Assembly (NCBI GenBank): GCA_018001225.1
Contig: JAGNIJ010000035.1
Span: 1 to 48,660, forward strand
Source of the DNA: Kiritimatiellia bacterium
Lineage (GTDB): Bacteria > Verrucomicrobiota > Kiritimatiellia > CAIQIC01 > JAGNIJ01
Length of the DNA stretch: 48,660 nt
Reading direction: 5' to 3'
Part shown: positions 16,542 to 26,237 of the stretch, in pieces
How the letters are laid out: each line of letters starts with the position of its first letter
How positions within the stretch are numbered: the first letter of the stretch is position 1
Position numbers and translations under genes: made by a program
The notes under the pieces: generated by a model
Databases searched by the model: none
What the model was told of the DNA's origin: nothing
The model's input: the letters and a program-made list of their open reading frames with translations, nothing else

Positions 16542-18119
16542 GTGAACAACAGTATCGCCCGTGGTCTCCTGGCCGGCCTGATCGCCGGCTTGCCTGTATC
16601 CCTGCCCGCCCTCGACGTGGATTTTGGCGATCATCCGCTGCCCCCGCAGTCGTCCTGGAACGGCTCCGATCTCTCCGGCGGGGTCACCAGCCGCACCGTT
16701 TTCTTGCGGAACCGCTACGATCCCGCGTGGGGCAACTGGAGCGGGTTTGCGCTCTCCAACATCCACGACACCAATACCGCCGGCTGGCTCAACCAGTATG
16801 CCGTCTTCGGCGGCACGGGCATGGGCGGCGCGGGCACGTACGCCGTGGCCTACGACGACACGTACGGGGAGGAGGCGGACATCGTCACGCTGCCGCTCCC
16901 CGCCTGGGTGCGCGGTTTCTACGTCAACAACACCACCTACGCCGCCCTGACCATGCGCGACGGAGACGCCTACGGATTCTCTAAAAAATTCGGCGGGGGG
17001 ACGGGCGACGACCCGGACTGGTTCCAACTCACCGTCACCGGCCGCGACCTCGACGGCCAGGTCGTCGGGGTCACGAATCACTTCCTCGCCGATTATCGGT
17101 TCACGAACAACGCGCAGGATTTCATCCAATCCGACTGGCGGTGGGTGGACCTCTCCGCGTTCGGCGCGTCGGTCAAGACCCTCCATTTTTCCCTCTCGTC
17201 CAGCGACGCGGGCGCGTGGGGCATGAACACGCCCGCCTATTTCGCGCTGGATAGCCTGGTCTTCACGTATGGCCCCGCCGCCGGCCAGGAGCATTCCCCG
17301 GCGATCGGCATGGGCGACCGCCGGATCGTCTCCTGGGCCGGCGGCTGGACTAACTACACGGTGGGGGGCGGTTGCGACCCGGAGTGGCAGATTCCGGCCA
17401 ACGCCCTGGGCCCGGCCTCGGGCGACTCGTTCGGGATCGTCTGCCTGGGCGACGGCGGCGCCATCACCATGACCTTCGATCTCCCCATCGCGGACGGGCC
17501 CGGTCCCGACTTCGCGATTTTCGAGAACGCGTTCGGCGACGATTTCCTGGAACTGGCCTGGGTGGAGGTTTCCAGCGATGGCACGAATTTCTTCCGCTTC
17601 GTGAACCATTCCCTCACCGCCAGCGCGGTGCCGTTCTTCGGCGCGAGCATGCAGGCGACCAATCTCGCGGGCCTGGCCGGGAAATACCGGCAGGGCTTCG
17701 GCACGCCGTTCGATCTGCGCGAACTGGACGCCGTTTCCCCGCTGCTTGATGTCATGAGCGTGGGTTGGGTGCGCCTCGTGGACATTGTCGGCGACGGCTC
17801 CTGCACGGACTCGTTCGGGAACGCCGTCTACGATCCCTATCCCACCGAGAGCTCCGCGGGCTTCGATCTGGACGCCGTGGGCGTGTTGAACTACCGGATG
17901 GACTGCGCGCCCGCGGCGCTTTCGCCCGAAGCCCGGCAGTTTGAATGCCTGGCGTTCACGAACTGGCTCTACGAGCTGCAGGCCGCGGACCGGTTGGATG
18001 CAGAGGCGTGGGCGACCGTGCTCTCCGTCACTGGCCGTAACGAGCGGGTGTTGCTGGAGGATTCCGGCCCGCCCGCGCCCGGCCGGTTCTATCGCCTCCG
18101 GAGGTCGCCCCTGCCGTGA
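16542..18119 (+). CDS. Secreted DUF4465 (BtuH-like) protein, putative cobalamin binder
   Basis: A 525-residue exported protein with a signal peptide of about 24 residues. Residues about 28-243 fit DUF4465: [65 protein letters not shown] and a final [19 protein letters not shown]4465 proteins of gut Bacteroidetes (BtuH) are reported to bind B12, and this gene sits behind a cobalamin riboswitch. A second domain (about 250-455) with [20 protein letters not shown] resembles surface-protein sandwich modules. The last 65 residues form an FYR-type tail ([10 protein letters not shown]) shared with other exported proteins here. The start is GTG with AAAGG 5 nt upstream. B12 binding is inferred, not shown. 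Confidence 0.82.
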   Translation: MNNSIARGLLAGLIAGLPVSLPALDVDFGDHPLPPQSSWNGSDLSGGVTSRTVFLRNRYDPAWGNWSGFALSNIHDTNTAGWLNQYAVFGGTGMGGAGTYAVAYDDTYGEEADIVTLPLPAWVRGFYVNNTTYAALTMRDGDAYGFSKKFGGGTGDDPDWFQLTVTGRDLDGQVVGVTNHFLADYRFTNNAQDFIQSDWRWVDLSAFGASVKTLHFSLSSSDAGAWGMNTPAYFALDSLVFTYGPAAGQEHSPAIGMGDRRIVSWAGGWTNYTVGGGCDPEWQIPANALGPASGDSFGIVCLGDGGAITMTFDLPIADGPGPDFAIFENAFGDDFLELAWVEVSSDGTNFFRFVNHSLTASAVPFFGASMQATNLAGLAGKYRQGFGTPFDLRELDAVSPLLDVMSVGWVRLVDIVGDGSCTDSFGNAVYDPYPTESSAGFDLDAVGVLNYRMDCAPAALSPEARQFECLAFTNWLYELQAADRLDAEAWATVLSVTGRNERVLLEDSGPPAPGRFYRLRRSPLP

Positions 18120-18967
18120 AAAAGGATTTTTCCAATACGCCTTCGCCGGACTTCCGGCAGGCCAGTGTTTGGGAAAAGCATCTCCTTAGCTTTCCAATCA
18201 TTGGAAAAATGGGTTTTTCCCTGGTCGAGTTGCTGGTGGTGGTCGCTATCCTGCTTGTCCTGGTGGCCGCGCTGGTGCCGTTTGCGGCCCGGAGCATCGA
18301 GGCCGGCCGGCGGGCGCAATGCGGCTCGAACCTCCGGCAGCTTTTCCTGGCCAATGCGGCTTACGCGGCGGAGACTGGAAGTTATGTGGCGGCGGCGCCG
18401 GACATCATGGGCCCCAACCGCCGGCGCTGGCACGGGGTCCGGTCCGGCGGATCGGGCGCGTTCGACGGGACGCTCGGGCCGCTGGCGCGGTTCCTGGAGG
18501 ACGGGCGGGTGCGTCGATGCCCCTCGTTCCCGGACTACCGGTGGGACGCGGCGGCCAACGCGTTCGAGGCGGCGTGCGGCGGATACGGCTACAACGATCG
18601 CGGGGTGGGTTCGCGGGTGTATCTCCTGGGATACGCGGCGGTCGCGATGCGGCAGGGCATGCCGCCCGGGGCGATTCGAAGCCCGGCGCACACGGTGATG
18701 TTCGCCGACGCGGCGTTCGGCCAGCCGTACGACGACCCGCGTTACTTCATCGAGTACTCCTTCGCGGAGGCCTACTACTTCGTGGGGCGCTCCTCCGGGC
18801 AGTTGTACGGGCCCTCGCGCCCGTCCGTCCATTTCCGGCACGGGGGCCGCGCGGGCGTGGCCTGGTGCGACGGGCATGTAAGCTGGGAGGCGCAGTCGCT
18901 GGGGAATCCCGCCTCCGGCCTGGGCTGGTTCGGCCCGGCGGACAATTCGCTCTTTGACCCCTTCTGA
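18116..18967 (+). CDS. Type II secretion-like pseudopilin with H-X9-DG motif (DUF1559-type)
   Basis: The prepilin signal is [20 protein letters not shown], cleaved after Gly by prepilin peptidase; the hydrophobic helix would anchor and polymerise the pilin. The C-terminus has [12 protein letters not shown], the H-X9-DG processing-associated motif of PVC pseudopilins. Starting at the GTG at 18116, which overlaps the previous stop (GTGA), the protein has 283 residues and a leader of about 33 residues. The leader's middle part is encoded by a TTCCAA-type palindromic repeat. The ATG at 18209 would instead give a leader of only two residues (MG). It is probably co-expressed with the B12-regulated gene. 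Confidence 0.8.
   Translation: MKKDFSNTPSPDFRQASVWEKHLLSFPIIGKMGFSLVELLVVVAILLVLVAALVPFAARSIEAGRRAQCGSNLRQLFLANAAYAAETGSYVAAAPDIMGPNRRRWHGVRSGGSGAFDGTLGPLARFLEDGRVRRCPSFPDYRWDAAANAFEAACGGYGYNDRGVGSRVYLLGYAAVAMRQGMPPGAIRSPAHTVMFADAAFGQPYDDPRYFIEYSFAEAYYFVGRSSGQLYGPSRPSVHFRHGGRAGVAWCDGHVSWEAQSLGNPASGLGWFGPADNSLFDPF
18127..18208. repeat. TTCCAA-type palindromic repeat inside the pilin leader
   Basis: Half sites TTTTTCCAAT (18127-18136) and AGTGTTTGGGAAAA (18163-18176) enclose a small CGCCGGACTTCCGGC hairpin. A complete palindrome TTTCCAATCATTGGAAA follows at 18191-18207. It is the same family as the array at 36775-36891. Confidence 0.65.
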
Positions 18968-19001
18968 TCGGCCCTAGCGGGTTTCTCGGTCCGTACAGCG
19001 G

Positions 19002-19139
19002 ATTCCACACATTGCAAGGTGTGGAATAGCTTTCCAGCCCGATAAAATCCGCCGCATGATGTACATTAGGCCTGATAACAAATAGTGAAATCGTGATTCC
19101 TCCGTATCACCCATTCCACACATTGCAAGGTGTGGAATG
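19002..19139. repeat. Two identical 26-bp palindromes (ATTCCACAC...GTGTGGAAT)
   Basis: The sequence ATTCCACAC-ATTGCAAG-GTGTGGAAT stands at 19002-19027 and again, unchanged, at 19114-19139. The 86 bp between them are comparatively AT-rich. They occupy the 271-bp gap between the pseudopilin and the glycosyltransferase cluster. They could be paired operators, hairpins, or copies of a small repeat family. Confidence 0.7.
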
Positions 19140-19238
19140 GGGTTCCGGACACGGTGTGTCGGCGGCGGAAGGATTCGCCGTGCTGTCTCGCGGCCGTGCT
19201 TGACGCTGCGATTCCATGTGCGTCATGATCTCCGCCAC

Positions 19239-20348
19239 ATGATGAAAGTATGCGTGGATATCCAGGCGGCCGTTGCGCAGCGGGCCGGCGTGGGCCGCTA
19301 TGCTAAATCCCTCGTCGAGCATCTCGGCCCGCTGGCCGGGAATGACGAGTTGTCGCTTTTCTATTTCGATTTCAAGGGAAGAGGAGATCCGTTTCCCGTG
19401 CCGAACGCGACACGGAAGGCGGTCCGCTGGTGCCCCGGGAGGCTCGTCCAGCAGGCGTGGAAGCGACTGGGGTGGCCCCCCTTCGACTGGTTCGCCGGCC
19501 GCGCGGAGGTCTACCACTTTCCCAATTTCATCATCCCGCCCCTGGCGCGCGGAAAGGCCGTCGTGACGATTCACGACCTCGCCTTCAAGCGGTTCCCGGA
19601 GACCACCGAGCGGCGCAACCTGGACCACCTGACTTCGCAAATCGGGAAGACCGTCGCACGGGCCGACGCCATCATCGCGGTCTCGGCCTTTGTGGCCCGC
19701 GAAATCCACGAACTGCTCGGGGTTCCCGCGTCGCGGATTTTTGCCATCCCGTCCGGAATGGCCGGCGCCTGGGCGGCGCCCTCCGCCGACTCCGTGACCG
19801 CGATGCGGCGCGAGTTTGGACTCGACCGCCCGTACCTGCTGACCGTCGGGACGCTCGAACCCCGCAAGAACGTCGCGTTTCTCGTGGAGGTTTTTGAGCG
19901 GATGAAGTTCGACGGCGACCTGGTGATCGCCGGGGCCCCGGGCTGGAAATACGAACCCATCCTCGATCGCATCCGGCGATCGGCCCGCGCGCCGCGCCTC
20001 CGGCACCTGCGTTACGTGGCGGAAAAGCACCTGGCTGCCCTCTATGCCGGCGCCGAGCTTTTTGTCTTCCCGTCGCTGTACGAAGGCTTCGGCTTTACTC
20101 CGCTGGAGGCCATGGCCTGCGGCGTTCCCGTCCTGGCCGCCGCCACGGGCTCCCTGCCGGAGGTCCTTGGCGTCGCGGCGGAAATTGTGCCCGGTTACGA
20201 TGCCGCGGATTGGGCGGACCGGGCGGATCGTCTGTTGACTGATACCGCCCGCCGCGCGGAGTTGAAGGAACGGGGATTCCTGCAGGCGCGCCGCTTCAGC
20301 TGGGACGAAACGGCCCGGAAGACCTGGCAGGTATACCGCGGACTGTAG
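19239..20348 (+). CDS. Glycosyltransferase family 4
   Basis: A 369-residue GT-B retaining glycosyltransferase, probably transferring a sugar from a nucleotide donor to a lipid-linked or surface glycan. Visible parts are the N-terminal GVGRYAKSLVEHL, VVTIHDLAFKRFPE in the acceptor domain, LLTVGTLEPRKNVAFLVEVF at the donor-domain start, and the E-x7-E motif in EGFGFTPLEAMACGVPV. It is the first of three linked GT4 genes. The start ATG at 19239 (an adjacent ATG is at 19242) has no ribosome binding site. A TTGACG-N18-CATGAT promoter-like pair ends 9 nt upstream. Confidence 0.9.
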   Translation: MMKVCVDIQAAVAQRAGVGRYAKSLVEHLGPLAGNDELSLFYFDFKGRGDPFPVPNATRKAVRWCPGRLVQQAWKRLGWPPFDWFAGRAEVYHFPNFIIPPLARGKAVVTIHDLAFKRFPETTERRNLDHLTSQIGKTVARADAIIAVSAFVAREIHELLGVPASRIFAIPSGMAGAWAAPSADSVTAMRREFGLDRPYLLTVGTLEPRKNVAFLVEVFERMKFDGDLVIAGAPGWKYEPILDRIRRSARAPRLRHLRYVAEKHLAALYAGAELFVFPSLYEGFGFTPLEAMACGVPVLAAATGSLPEVLGVAAEIVPGYDAADWADRADRLLTDTARRAELKERGFLQARRFSWDETARKTWQVYRGL

Positions 20349-20394
20349 TCTTCCCTTTGCCGAGCGTTTTCTGTATGTCGGGAACCGGTGATTT

Positions 20395-21540
20395 ATGCGC
20401 ATTGGACTGGACGCGCGGTGGATTTTCCCGGAATTGAGCGGGATCGGGACCTACACGACGGAACTGATCCGCGAATTCGCCCGCCTGGAGACGGGGCACG
20501 AATTCGTGCTCATCTTCCGCGACCCGGCGATCCGCGACCGGGTCTGGAGCGCCGCGGGCCTGGAGGGGCATCCGCGCTTTCGCGGGCACATGGTTCCGTG
20601 GGGGGTGTTTTCCCCGTGGAGCCAACTGCGGCTGCCCGCCGTACTCCGCCGGCTGGAGATCGATGTCTTCCACTCGCCCAACTACATGATCCCGTTCCGG
20701 GCGTTTCCCCGGAACCGCGCGCACGCGGTGAAATGCGTCGCCACCATCCATGACCTGATCCCGTTGCTGTTTCCCGAGCATACGCCCCGGGCGCTGAAGA
20801 CCCGGCTGTTCCCGCTCTTCAGGCGGGTGATGTTCGAGGTCGGCGCGCGGGCGGATGCCATCCTGACCGTCAGCGAGACCTCGCGCGCGGATATCCTGCG
20901 GAGCCTGCGCATCCCGGGCGAACGCGAAGGGCGCGTGCGCGCCGTGTACAACGGCGTGGCCCCGGAATACCGCCCCGCGTCCCGCCGGCCCGCGCCGCAC
21001 AAAACCCTCCTCTGCGTCGGCCGCTTCGATCCCTATAAAAATGTCGGGGGGCTCCTGGAGGCCTTTGCCCGCCTCCGCGCTCGCGGCGGGCCGGACGTGC
21101 GGCTGCGGATCATCGGCCCGCCCGACCCGCGCTATCCCGAGGCGCCGCGCAAGGCGCGGGAACTCGGCCTGGAAGGCGCGGTGGAATGGGGCGGTTACGC
21201 CGGCGGGGCGGACCTGTTGGACGCGTACCAGCAGGCGGACGTCTTTGCGCTGCTGTCGCACTACGAGGGCTTCGGCCTGACCGTGCTCGAGGCGATGGCC
21301 TGCGGCACGCCCGTCGTGTGCAGCGATATCGGCGCGCTGCGCGAGGTGGCCGGCGACGCGGCGCGGCGGGTGGACCCCTGCGATCCGGAGGCCGTGGCGG
21401 ACGCCTTGGGGCGGGTCATGACGGAGCCCGGCGTAGCGGAGGAGATGAGGCGCAAGGGCCTGGCGCGCGCGCGGGAATTCACCTGGGCGCGGACGGCCGC
21501 CGAGACCCTCCGCGTTTACGAGGAGGTCGCCCGGTCGTGA
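20395..21540 (+). CDS. Glycosyltransferase family 4
   Basis: A 381-residue GT-B glycosyltransferase. It has MRIGLDARWIFPELSGIGTY at the N-terminus (G-x-G-x-Y loop), VATIHDLIPLLFPEHTP, LLCVGRFDPYKNVGGLLEAF and the donor-binding EGFGLTVLEAMACGTPVVCS. It is similar in layout to the preceding gene but not a recent duplicate. It begins 46 bp after that gene and overlaps the next gene's likely GTG start by 4 bp. It is probably part of an exopolysaccharide, O-antigen or glycoprotein assembly set, although no flippase or polymerase is in the window. Confidence 0.91.
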   Translation: MRIGLDARWIFPELSGIGTYTTELIREFARLETGHEFVLIFRDPAIRDRVWSAAGLEGHPRFRGHMVPWGVFSPWSQLRLPAVLRRLEIDVFHSPNYMIPFRAFPRNRAHAVKCVATIHDLIPLLFPEHTPRALKTRLFPLFRRVMFEVGARADAILTVSETSRADILRSLRIPGEREGRVRAVYNGVAPEYRPASRRPAPHKTLLCVGRFDPYKNVGGLLEAFARLRARGGPDVRLRIIGPPDPRYPEAPRKARELGLEGAVEWGGYAGGADLLDAYQQADVFALLSHYEGFGLTVLEAMACGTPVVCSDIGALREVAGDAARRVDPCDPEAVADALGRVMTEPGVAEEMRRKGLARAREFTWARTAAETLRVYEEVARS

Positions 21541-22664
21541 GCATGACCTCCCCCGTGGTTTTTCCGCCCGGTTGGCGCGACCTGCGTGTCGTGCTTTCCC
21601 ACGACTGGCTCAACGGCATGCGCGGCGGCGAGCGGGTGCTGGAGTGGCTGTGCCGGGGCTTCCCCGGCGCGCCCGTCTACACGCTGCTCTGCAAGCCGGA
21701 CGCGCTGTCCGACGTTATCCGCGCCCACCCCCTTCGCGCGAGCTGGCTGCAGCGCGTGCCCGGCATCCAGCGATGGTACCGGTATTTCCTGCCGCTGTTT
21801 CCGGGCGCCATCGAGCGCCTGCGCGCGCCGGACGCCGACCTGCTCGTCAGCACGAGCCACTGCGTGGCCAAGGGCTTGGTCCCGCCGGCCGGGGCCAAGC
21901 ACCTGTGCTATTGCTTCACGCCGATGCGGTATGCCTGGGTGTTTTACGAGGAGTACTTCGGCGGCAGCCGGTGGAAGCGAAAGCTGCTGGAGCCGCGCCT
22001 CGCGAAACTGCGCGACTGGGACCGTCGCGCGTCGGACCGCGTGAACCGCTTCGTCACCTTGAGCCGGCACGTCCAGGACCGCATCCACCGCTTCTACGGC
22101 CGCGAATCGACCGTGGTCTACCCGCCGGCGGACACCGGCTTTTTCACGCCGGCCGCCGTCGAGCCCGGCGGCTTTGACCTGGTGGTTTCCGCCCTGGTGC
22201 CCTACAAGTGCCTCGATCTCGCCGTGCGCGCCTACACGCGGCTGGGGTATCCCCTCAAGATCGTCGGCACGGGCACGGAGTTCAACCGCCTGCGCCGGCT
22301 GGCGGGACCGTCCATCCAGTTCCTCGGTTGGCGCCCGGACGAGGAGGTTCGCGACCTGTACCGCCGCTGCCGGTTCCTGGTGTTCCCGGGCGAGGAGGAT
22401 TTCGGCATCGTCCCGGTAGAGGCCCAGGCCTGCGGGCGGCCGGTGATCGCCTTCGCGCGCGGCGGGGCGCTGGAAACCGTGCGGGAGAACGTCACGGGCT
22501 TTTTCTTCAAGGAGCAGGCCGACGCCGCCCTTCTGGCCGCCGTCGAGGAAGCCGCCGCGCGCCGGTGGGATCCGGCCGCGATCCGCGCGCACGCGGAGCA
22601 GTTCTCCCCGCAGGCGTTCCTGGACGGGATGGATCGCGAGATCCGGCGCTGCCTGTCCGACTAA
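21537..22664 (+). CDS. Glycosyltransferase family 4 (SHDWLNGMRGGE type)
   Basis: About 375 residues. The N-terminal phrase VLSHDWLNGMRGGERVLEWL and HLCYCFTPMRYAWVFYEEYF mark the GT4 subgroup common in surface-polysaccharide clusters. Donor-site motifs are LVVSALVPYKCLDLAVRA and EEDFGIVPVEAQACGRPVIA. The GTG at 21537 is favoured because AGGAGG ends 10 nt before it and it overlaps the previous stop; the ATG at 21543 is the alternative. The 3' end overlaps the convergent dapB by 4 bp. Confidence 0.89.
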   Translation: MSMTSPVVFPPGWRDLRVVLSHDWLNGMRGGERVLEWLCRGFPGAPVYTLLCKPDALSDVIRAHPLRASWLQRVPGIQRWYRYFLPLFPGAIERLRAPDADLLVSTSHCVAKGLVPPAGAKHLCYCFTPMRYAWVFYEEYFGGSRWKRKLLEPRLAKLRDWDRRASDRVNRFVTLSRHVQDRIHRFYGRESTVVYPPADTGFFTPAAVEPGGFDLVVSALVPYKCLDLAVRAYTRLGYPLKIVGTGTEFNRLRRLAGPSIQFLGWRPDEEVRDLYRRCRFLVFPGEEDFGIVPVEAQACGRPVIAFARGGALETVRENVTGFFFKEQADAALLAAVEEAAARRWDPAAIRAHAEQFSPQAFLDGMDREIRRCLSD

Positions 22665-23470
22665 ACGCCCAGCACGTCGCGCATGGAGTAGAGGCCCGGG
22701 GCCCGGCCCGCGAGCCACGCCGCCGCGCGCAGCGCGCCTCGGGCGAACGCCTCGCGGCTCGTCGCGCGGTGCGAAAGCTCGATGCATTCCCCGTCCGCCG
22801 CGAACAGGACCGTGTGGTCGCCCACGATGTCCCCGCCGCGCACGGCGTGGAACCCGATCTGCTCCGCCGGCCGCTCGCCGACCAGGCCGCTGCGCCCGTC
22901 CACGGCGGTCTTCTTCAGATCCCAGCCGTAGCCGGCCGCCGCGGCCTCGCCGAGGCCGAGGGCCGTGCCGCTCGGCGAGTCCTTTTTCTTCCGGTGGTGC
23001 CGCTCGATGATCTCGATGTCGTAGCCCTTGCCCTTGAGCGTCTCCGCGGCCTTCCGGACGAGGGCGAACAGGAGGTTCATGCCGAGGCTCATGTTGGGCG
23101 AGACGACGACGGGAATCCTCCGCGCCGCCTCCTCGACGGCTTTCTTCTCCTCGGTGCCCAAGCCGGTCGTGCCGATAACCAGGCCCTTGCCGGAGGCCGC
23201 GACGCGCGGGGCGTTGCCCGCGGTCCCGTGGTGCGCGCTGAAATCGATGACCGCATCGCAGCCCGGCAGCAGGGCCGCCAGGTCGGACGTGATCTTGATG
23301 CCGAGTTCACCGACGCCGGCGGCGAGGCCCGCGTCCTTGTCGCGATCCGGGCAGTCCCAGAGATCCACCGCGCCGAAAAGCTTCAGCCCCGGCTCCGCGC
23401 CGCCTTGCAGCAGGCGGATCATGATCTTGCCCATCCGTCCGCCGGCACCCACGATGACCACGTTACTCAT
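22661..23470 (-). CDS. dapB: 4-hydroxy-tetrahydrodipicolinate reductase
   Basis: NAD(P)H-dependent second step of the diaminopimelate branch. The 269-residue protein has the dinucleotide motif VVIVGAGGRMGK, the GTTGL loop, and the substrate signature ERHHRKKKDSPSGTA. The ATG at 23470 gives the usual N-terminus; the 14 upstream in-frame codons are derived from a repeat. It lies downstream of dapA in the same direction, with a palindromic repeat between them. Confidence 0.95.
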   Translation of the reverse strand: MSNVVIVGAGGRMGKIMIRLLQGGAEPGLKLFGAVDLWDCPDRDKDAGLAAGVGELGIKITSDLAALLPGCDAVIDFSAHHGTAGNAPRVAASGKGLVIGTTGLGTEEKKAVEEAARRIPVVVSPNMSLGMNLLFALVRKAAETLKGKGYDIEIIERHHRKKKDSPSGTALGLGEAAAAGYGWDLKKTAVDGRSGLVGERPAEQIGFHAVRGGDIVGDHTVLFAADGECIELSHRATSREAFARGALRAAAWLAGRAPGLYSMRDVLGV

Positions 23471-23486
23471 AATGCCTCGGAGTTTT

Positions 23487-23554
23487 TTAACCACAGAGGA
23501 CACGGAGGTCACGGAGGGGATAACCTCCGTGTCCTCTGCGCCCTCTGTGGTTCA
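23487..23554. repeat. Quasi-palindromic intergenic repeat, CACAGAGG family
   Basis: The left arm starts AACCACAGAGGACACGGAGG and contains three 9-nt units (CACAGAGGA, CACGGAGGT, CACGGAGGG). The right arm is its near-complement, ending GCCCTCTGTGGTT, and the loop is ATAA. It fills the dapA-dapB gap and could form a hairpin in their transcript. Confidence 0.75.
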
Positions 23555-23564
23555 ATCTTCTTTC

Positions 23565-24431
23565 TTACAGCAGCTTCAACTGCTTCAAGGTTTCCCGCAG
23601 CGTCGCCTTGACCTTGTCCGACGTCTCGCACAGCGGCAGGCGGTAGGTTTCCTCGCACTGGCCCATCATGGCCAGGGCGGCCTTGACGGGGATGGGGTTC
23701 GTGTCGAGGAACAGGTCCGTGAACAGCCGGTAGTGCTGCCGGTGCAGCCGGCGCGCGGTCTCCCAGTCGCCCCGGAGCGCGGCGTGGACCATGTCCGCGA
23801 CCGCCTTCGGCGCGACGTTGGAGGCGACGCTGATCACCCCGTGCCCGCCCACGACCATCATGGGCAGGGTGAGCGAGTCATCGCCCGAGAGCACGGTCAG
23901 GTTGCAGCGCCCTGCGATCTGGCTGACCCGGTCCACGCTGCCGCCCGCCTCCTTGATGGCGACGATCTTCGGGTGCTTCGCCAGTTCGACGACGGTGTCC
24001 ACCGGGATCTCGCGGCCGGTCCGGCCGGGGATGTTGTAGAGCACCGTCGGCAAGCCGAGGTCGGCGACGGCCGTGAAATGTTTGATCAGCCCGGCCACGC
24101 TGGGCTTGTTGTAGTAGGGGGTCACCTGCAGCGTCCCGTCGGCGCCCGCGCCGATGGCGTGCCGGGTCAGCTCCAGCGCCTCGGCGGTGGAGTTGGCGCC
24201 CGTGCCCGCGATGACCTTGAGGCGGCCGGCGCCGGCCTGGATGCAGGTCTCGATCACCTTCTCGTGCTCCGCGAAATCGAGCGTCGGCGATTCGCCGGTC
24301 GTGCCGACGGGGACGATCCCGTCCACGCCGCCGGCGACCTGGCGCTCGATCAGGCCGCGGAGCTTCCCGTAATCCACGCCGCCGTCGCGTCCGAACGGCG
24401 TGACAATGGCTGTATAGGCGCCTTCAAACAT
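23565..24431 (-). CDS. dapA: 4-hydroxy-tetrahydrodipicolinate synthase
   Basis: Condenses pyruvate with aspartate semialdehyde, the entry to diaminopimelate and lysine synthesis. The 288-residue TIM-barrel aldolase has GTTGESPTL (Thr44-Thr45), Tyr132 in LYNIPGRTGR and the Schiff-base Lys160 in IVAIKEAGG. A GAGG lies 5 nt before the ATG. The operon order is dapA-dapB. Confidence 0.96.
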   Translation of the reverse strand: MFEGAYTAIVTPFGRDGGVDYGKLRGLIERQVAGGVDGIVPVGTTGESPTLDFAEHEKVIETCIQAGAGRLKVIAGTGANSTAEALELTRHAIGAGADGTLQVTPYYNKPSVAGLIKHFTAVADLGLPTVLYNIPGRTGREIPVDTVVELAKHPKIVAIKEAGGSVDRVSQIAGRCNLTVLSGDDSLTLPMMVVGGHGVISVASNVAPKAVADMVHAALRGDWETARRLHRQHYRLFTDLFLDTNPIPVKAALAMMGQCEETYRLPLCETSDKVKATLRETLKQLKLL

Positions 24432-24623
24432 AACATCCTCGTTGGTTGTCCGTCCCCGGGGGCGGTCCTTCCGCCGCCGGGGGTTGGTATAGTAGCAGGG
24501 GCGCGGCCCCCGGCAAGCGCGGAAAAGCCGGCCTATCCCGTGATGGACAAGCGGGGGGCAAGGGGCTACTGTGTCCGGTTGCCGCGCGAGGGGTGGGGCC
24601 TGAATGCCGCGGCGGAGAGAAAC

Positions 24624-26108
<1,485 letters not shown>

Positions 26109-26112
26109 GGAA

Positions 26113-26183
26113 TACGGCTCGCGGGGACGCTCGCCCTCCAATCCTCTCCCGCTCATGGAGGGCGAGCCTCCGGCGAGCCGTAT
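26113..26183. repeat. Copy of the RAYT-associated hairpin repeat
   Basis: The left arm (26113-26140) contains GGCTCGCGGGGACGCTCGCC, identical to the elements beside the transposase. The right arm carries the GAGCCTCCGGCGAGCC variant. The loop (about 15 nt) differs completely from the 20-nt loop of the transposase-flanking copies. It lies between the PLP enzyme and typA. Confidence 0.8.
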
Positions 26184-26197
26184 GATCCGCATTCCGA

Positions 26198-26225
26198 TTG
26201 TGTTTCCCCGCGAATCGCGTAGAGT
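26198..26225 (+). promoter_or_regulatory. Putative typA promoter
   Basis: TTGTGT (26198-26203), a 16-nt spacer and TAGAGT (26220-26225), 12 nt before the ATG. The short leader has no purine-rich ribosome binding site. Confidence 0.4.
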
Positions 26226-26237
26226 GTCCCGCCTTTC

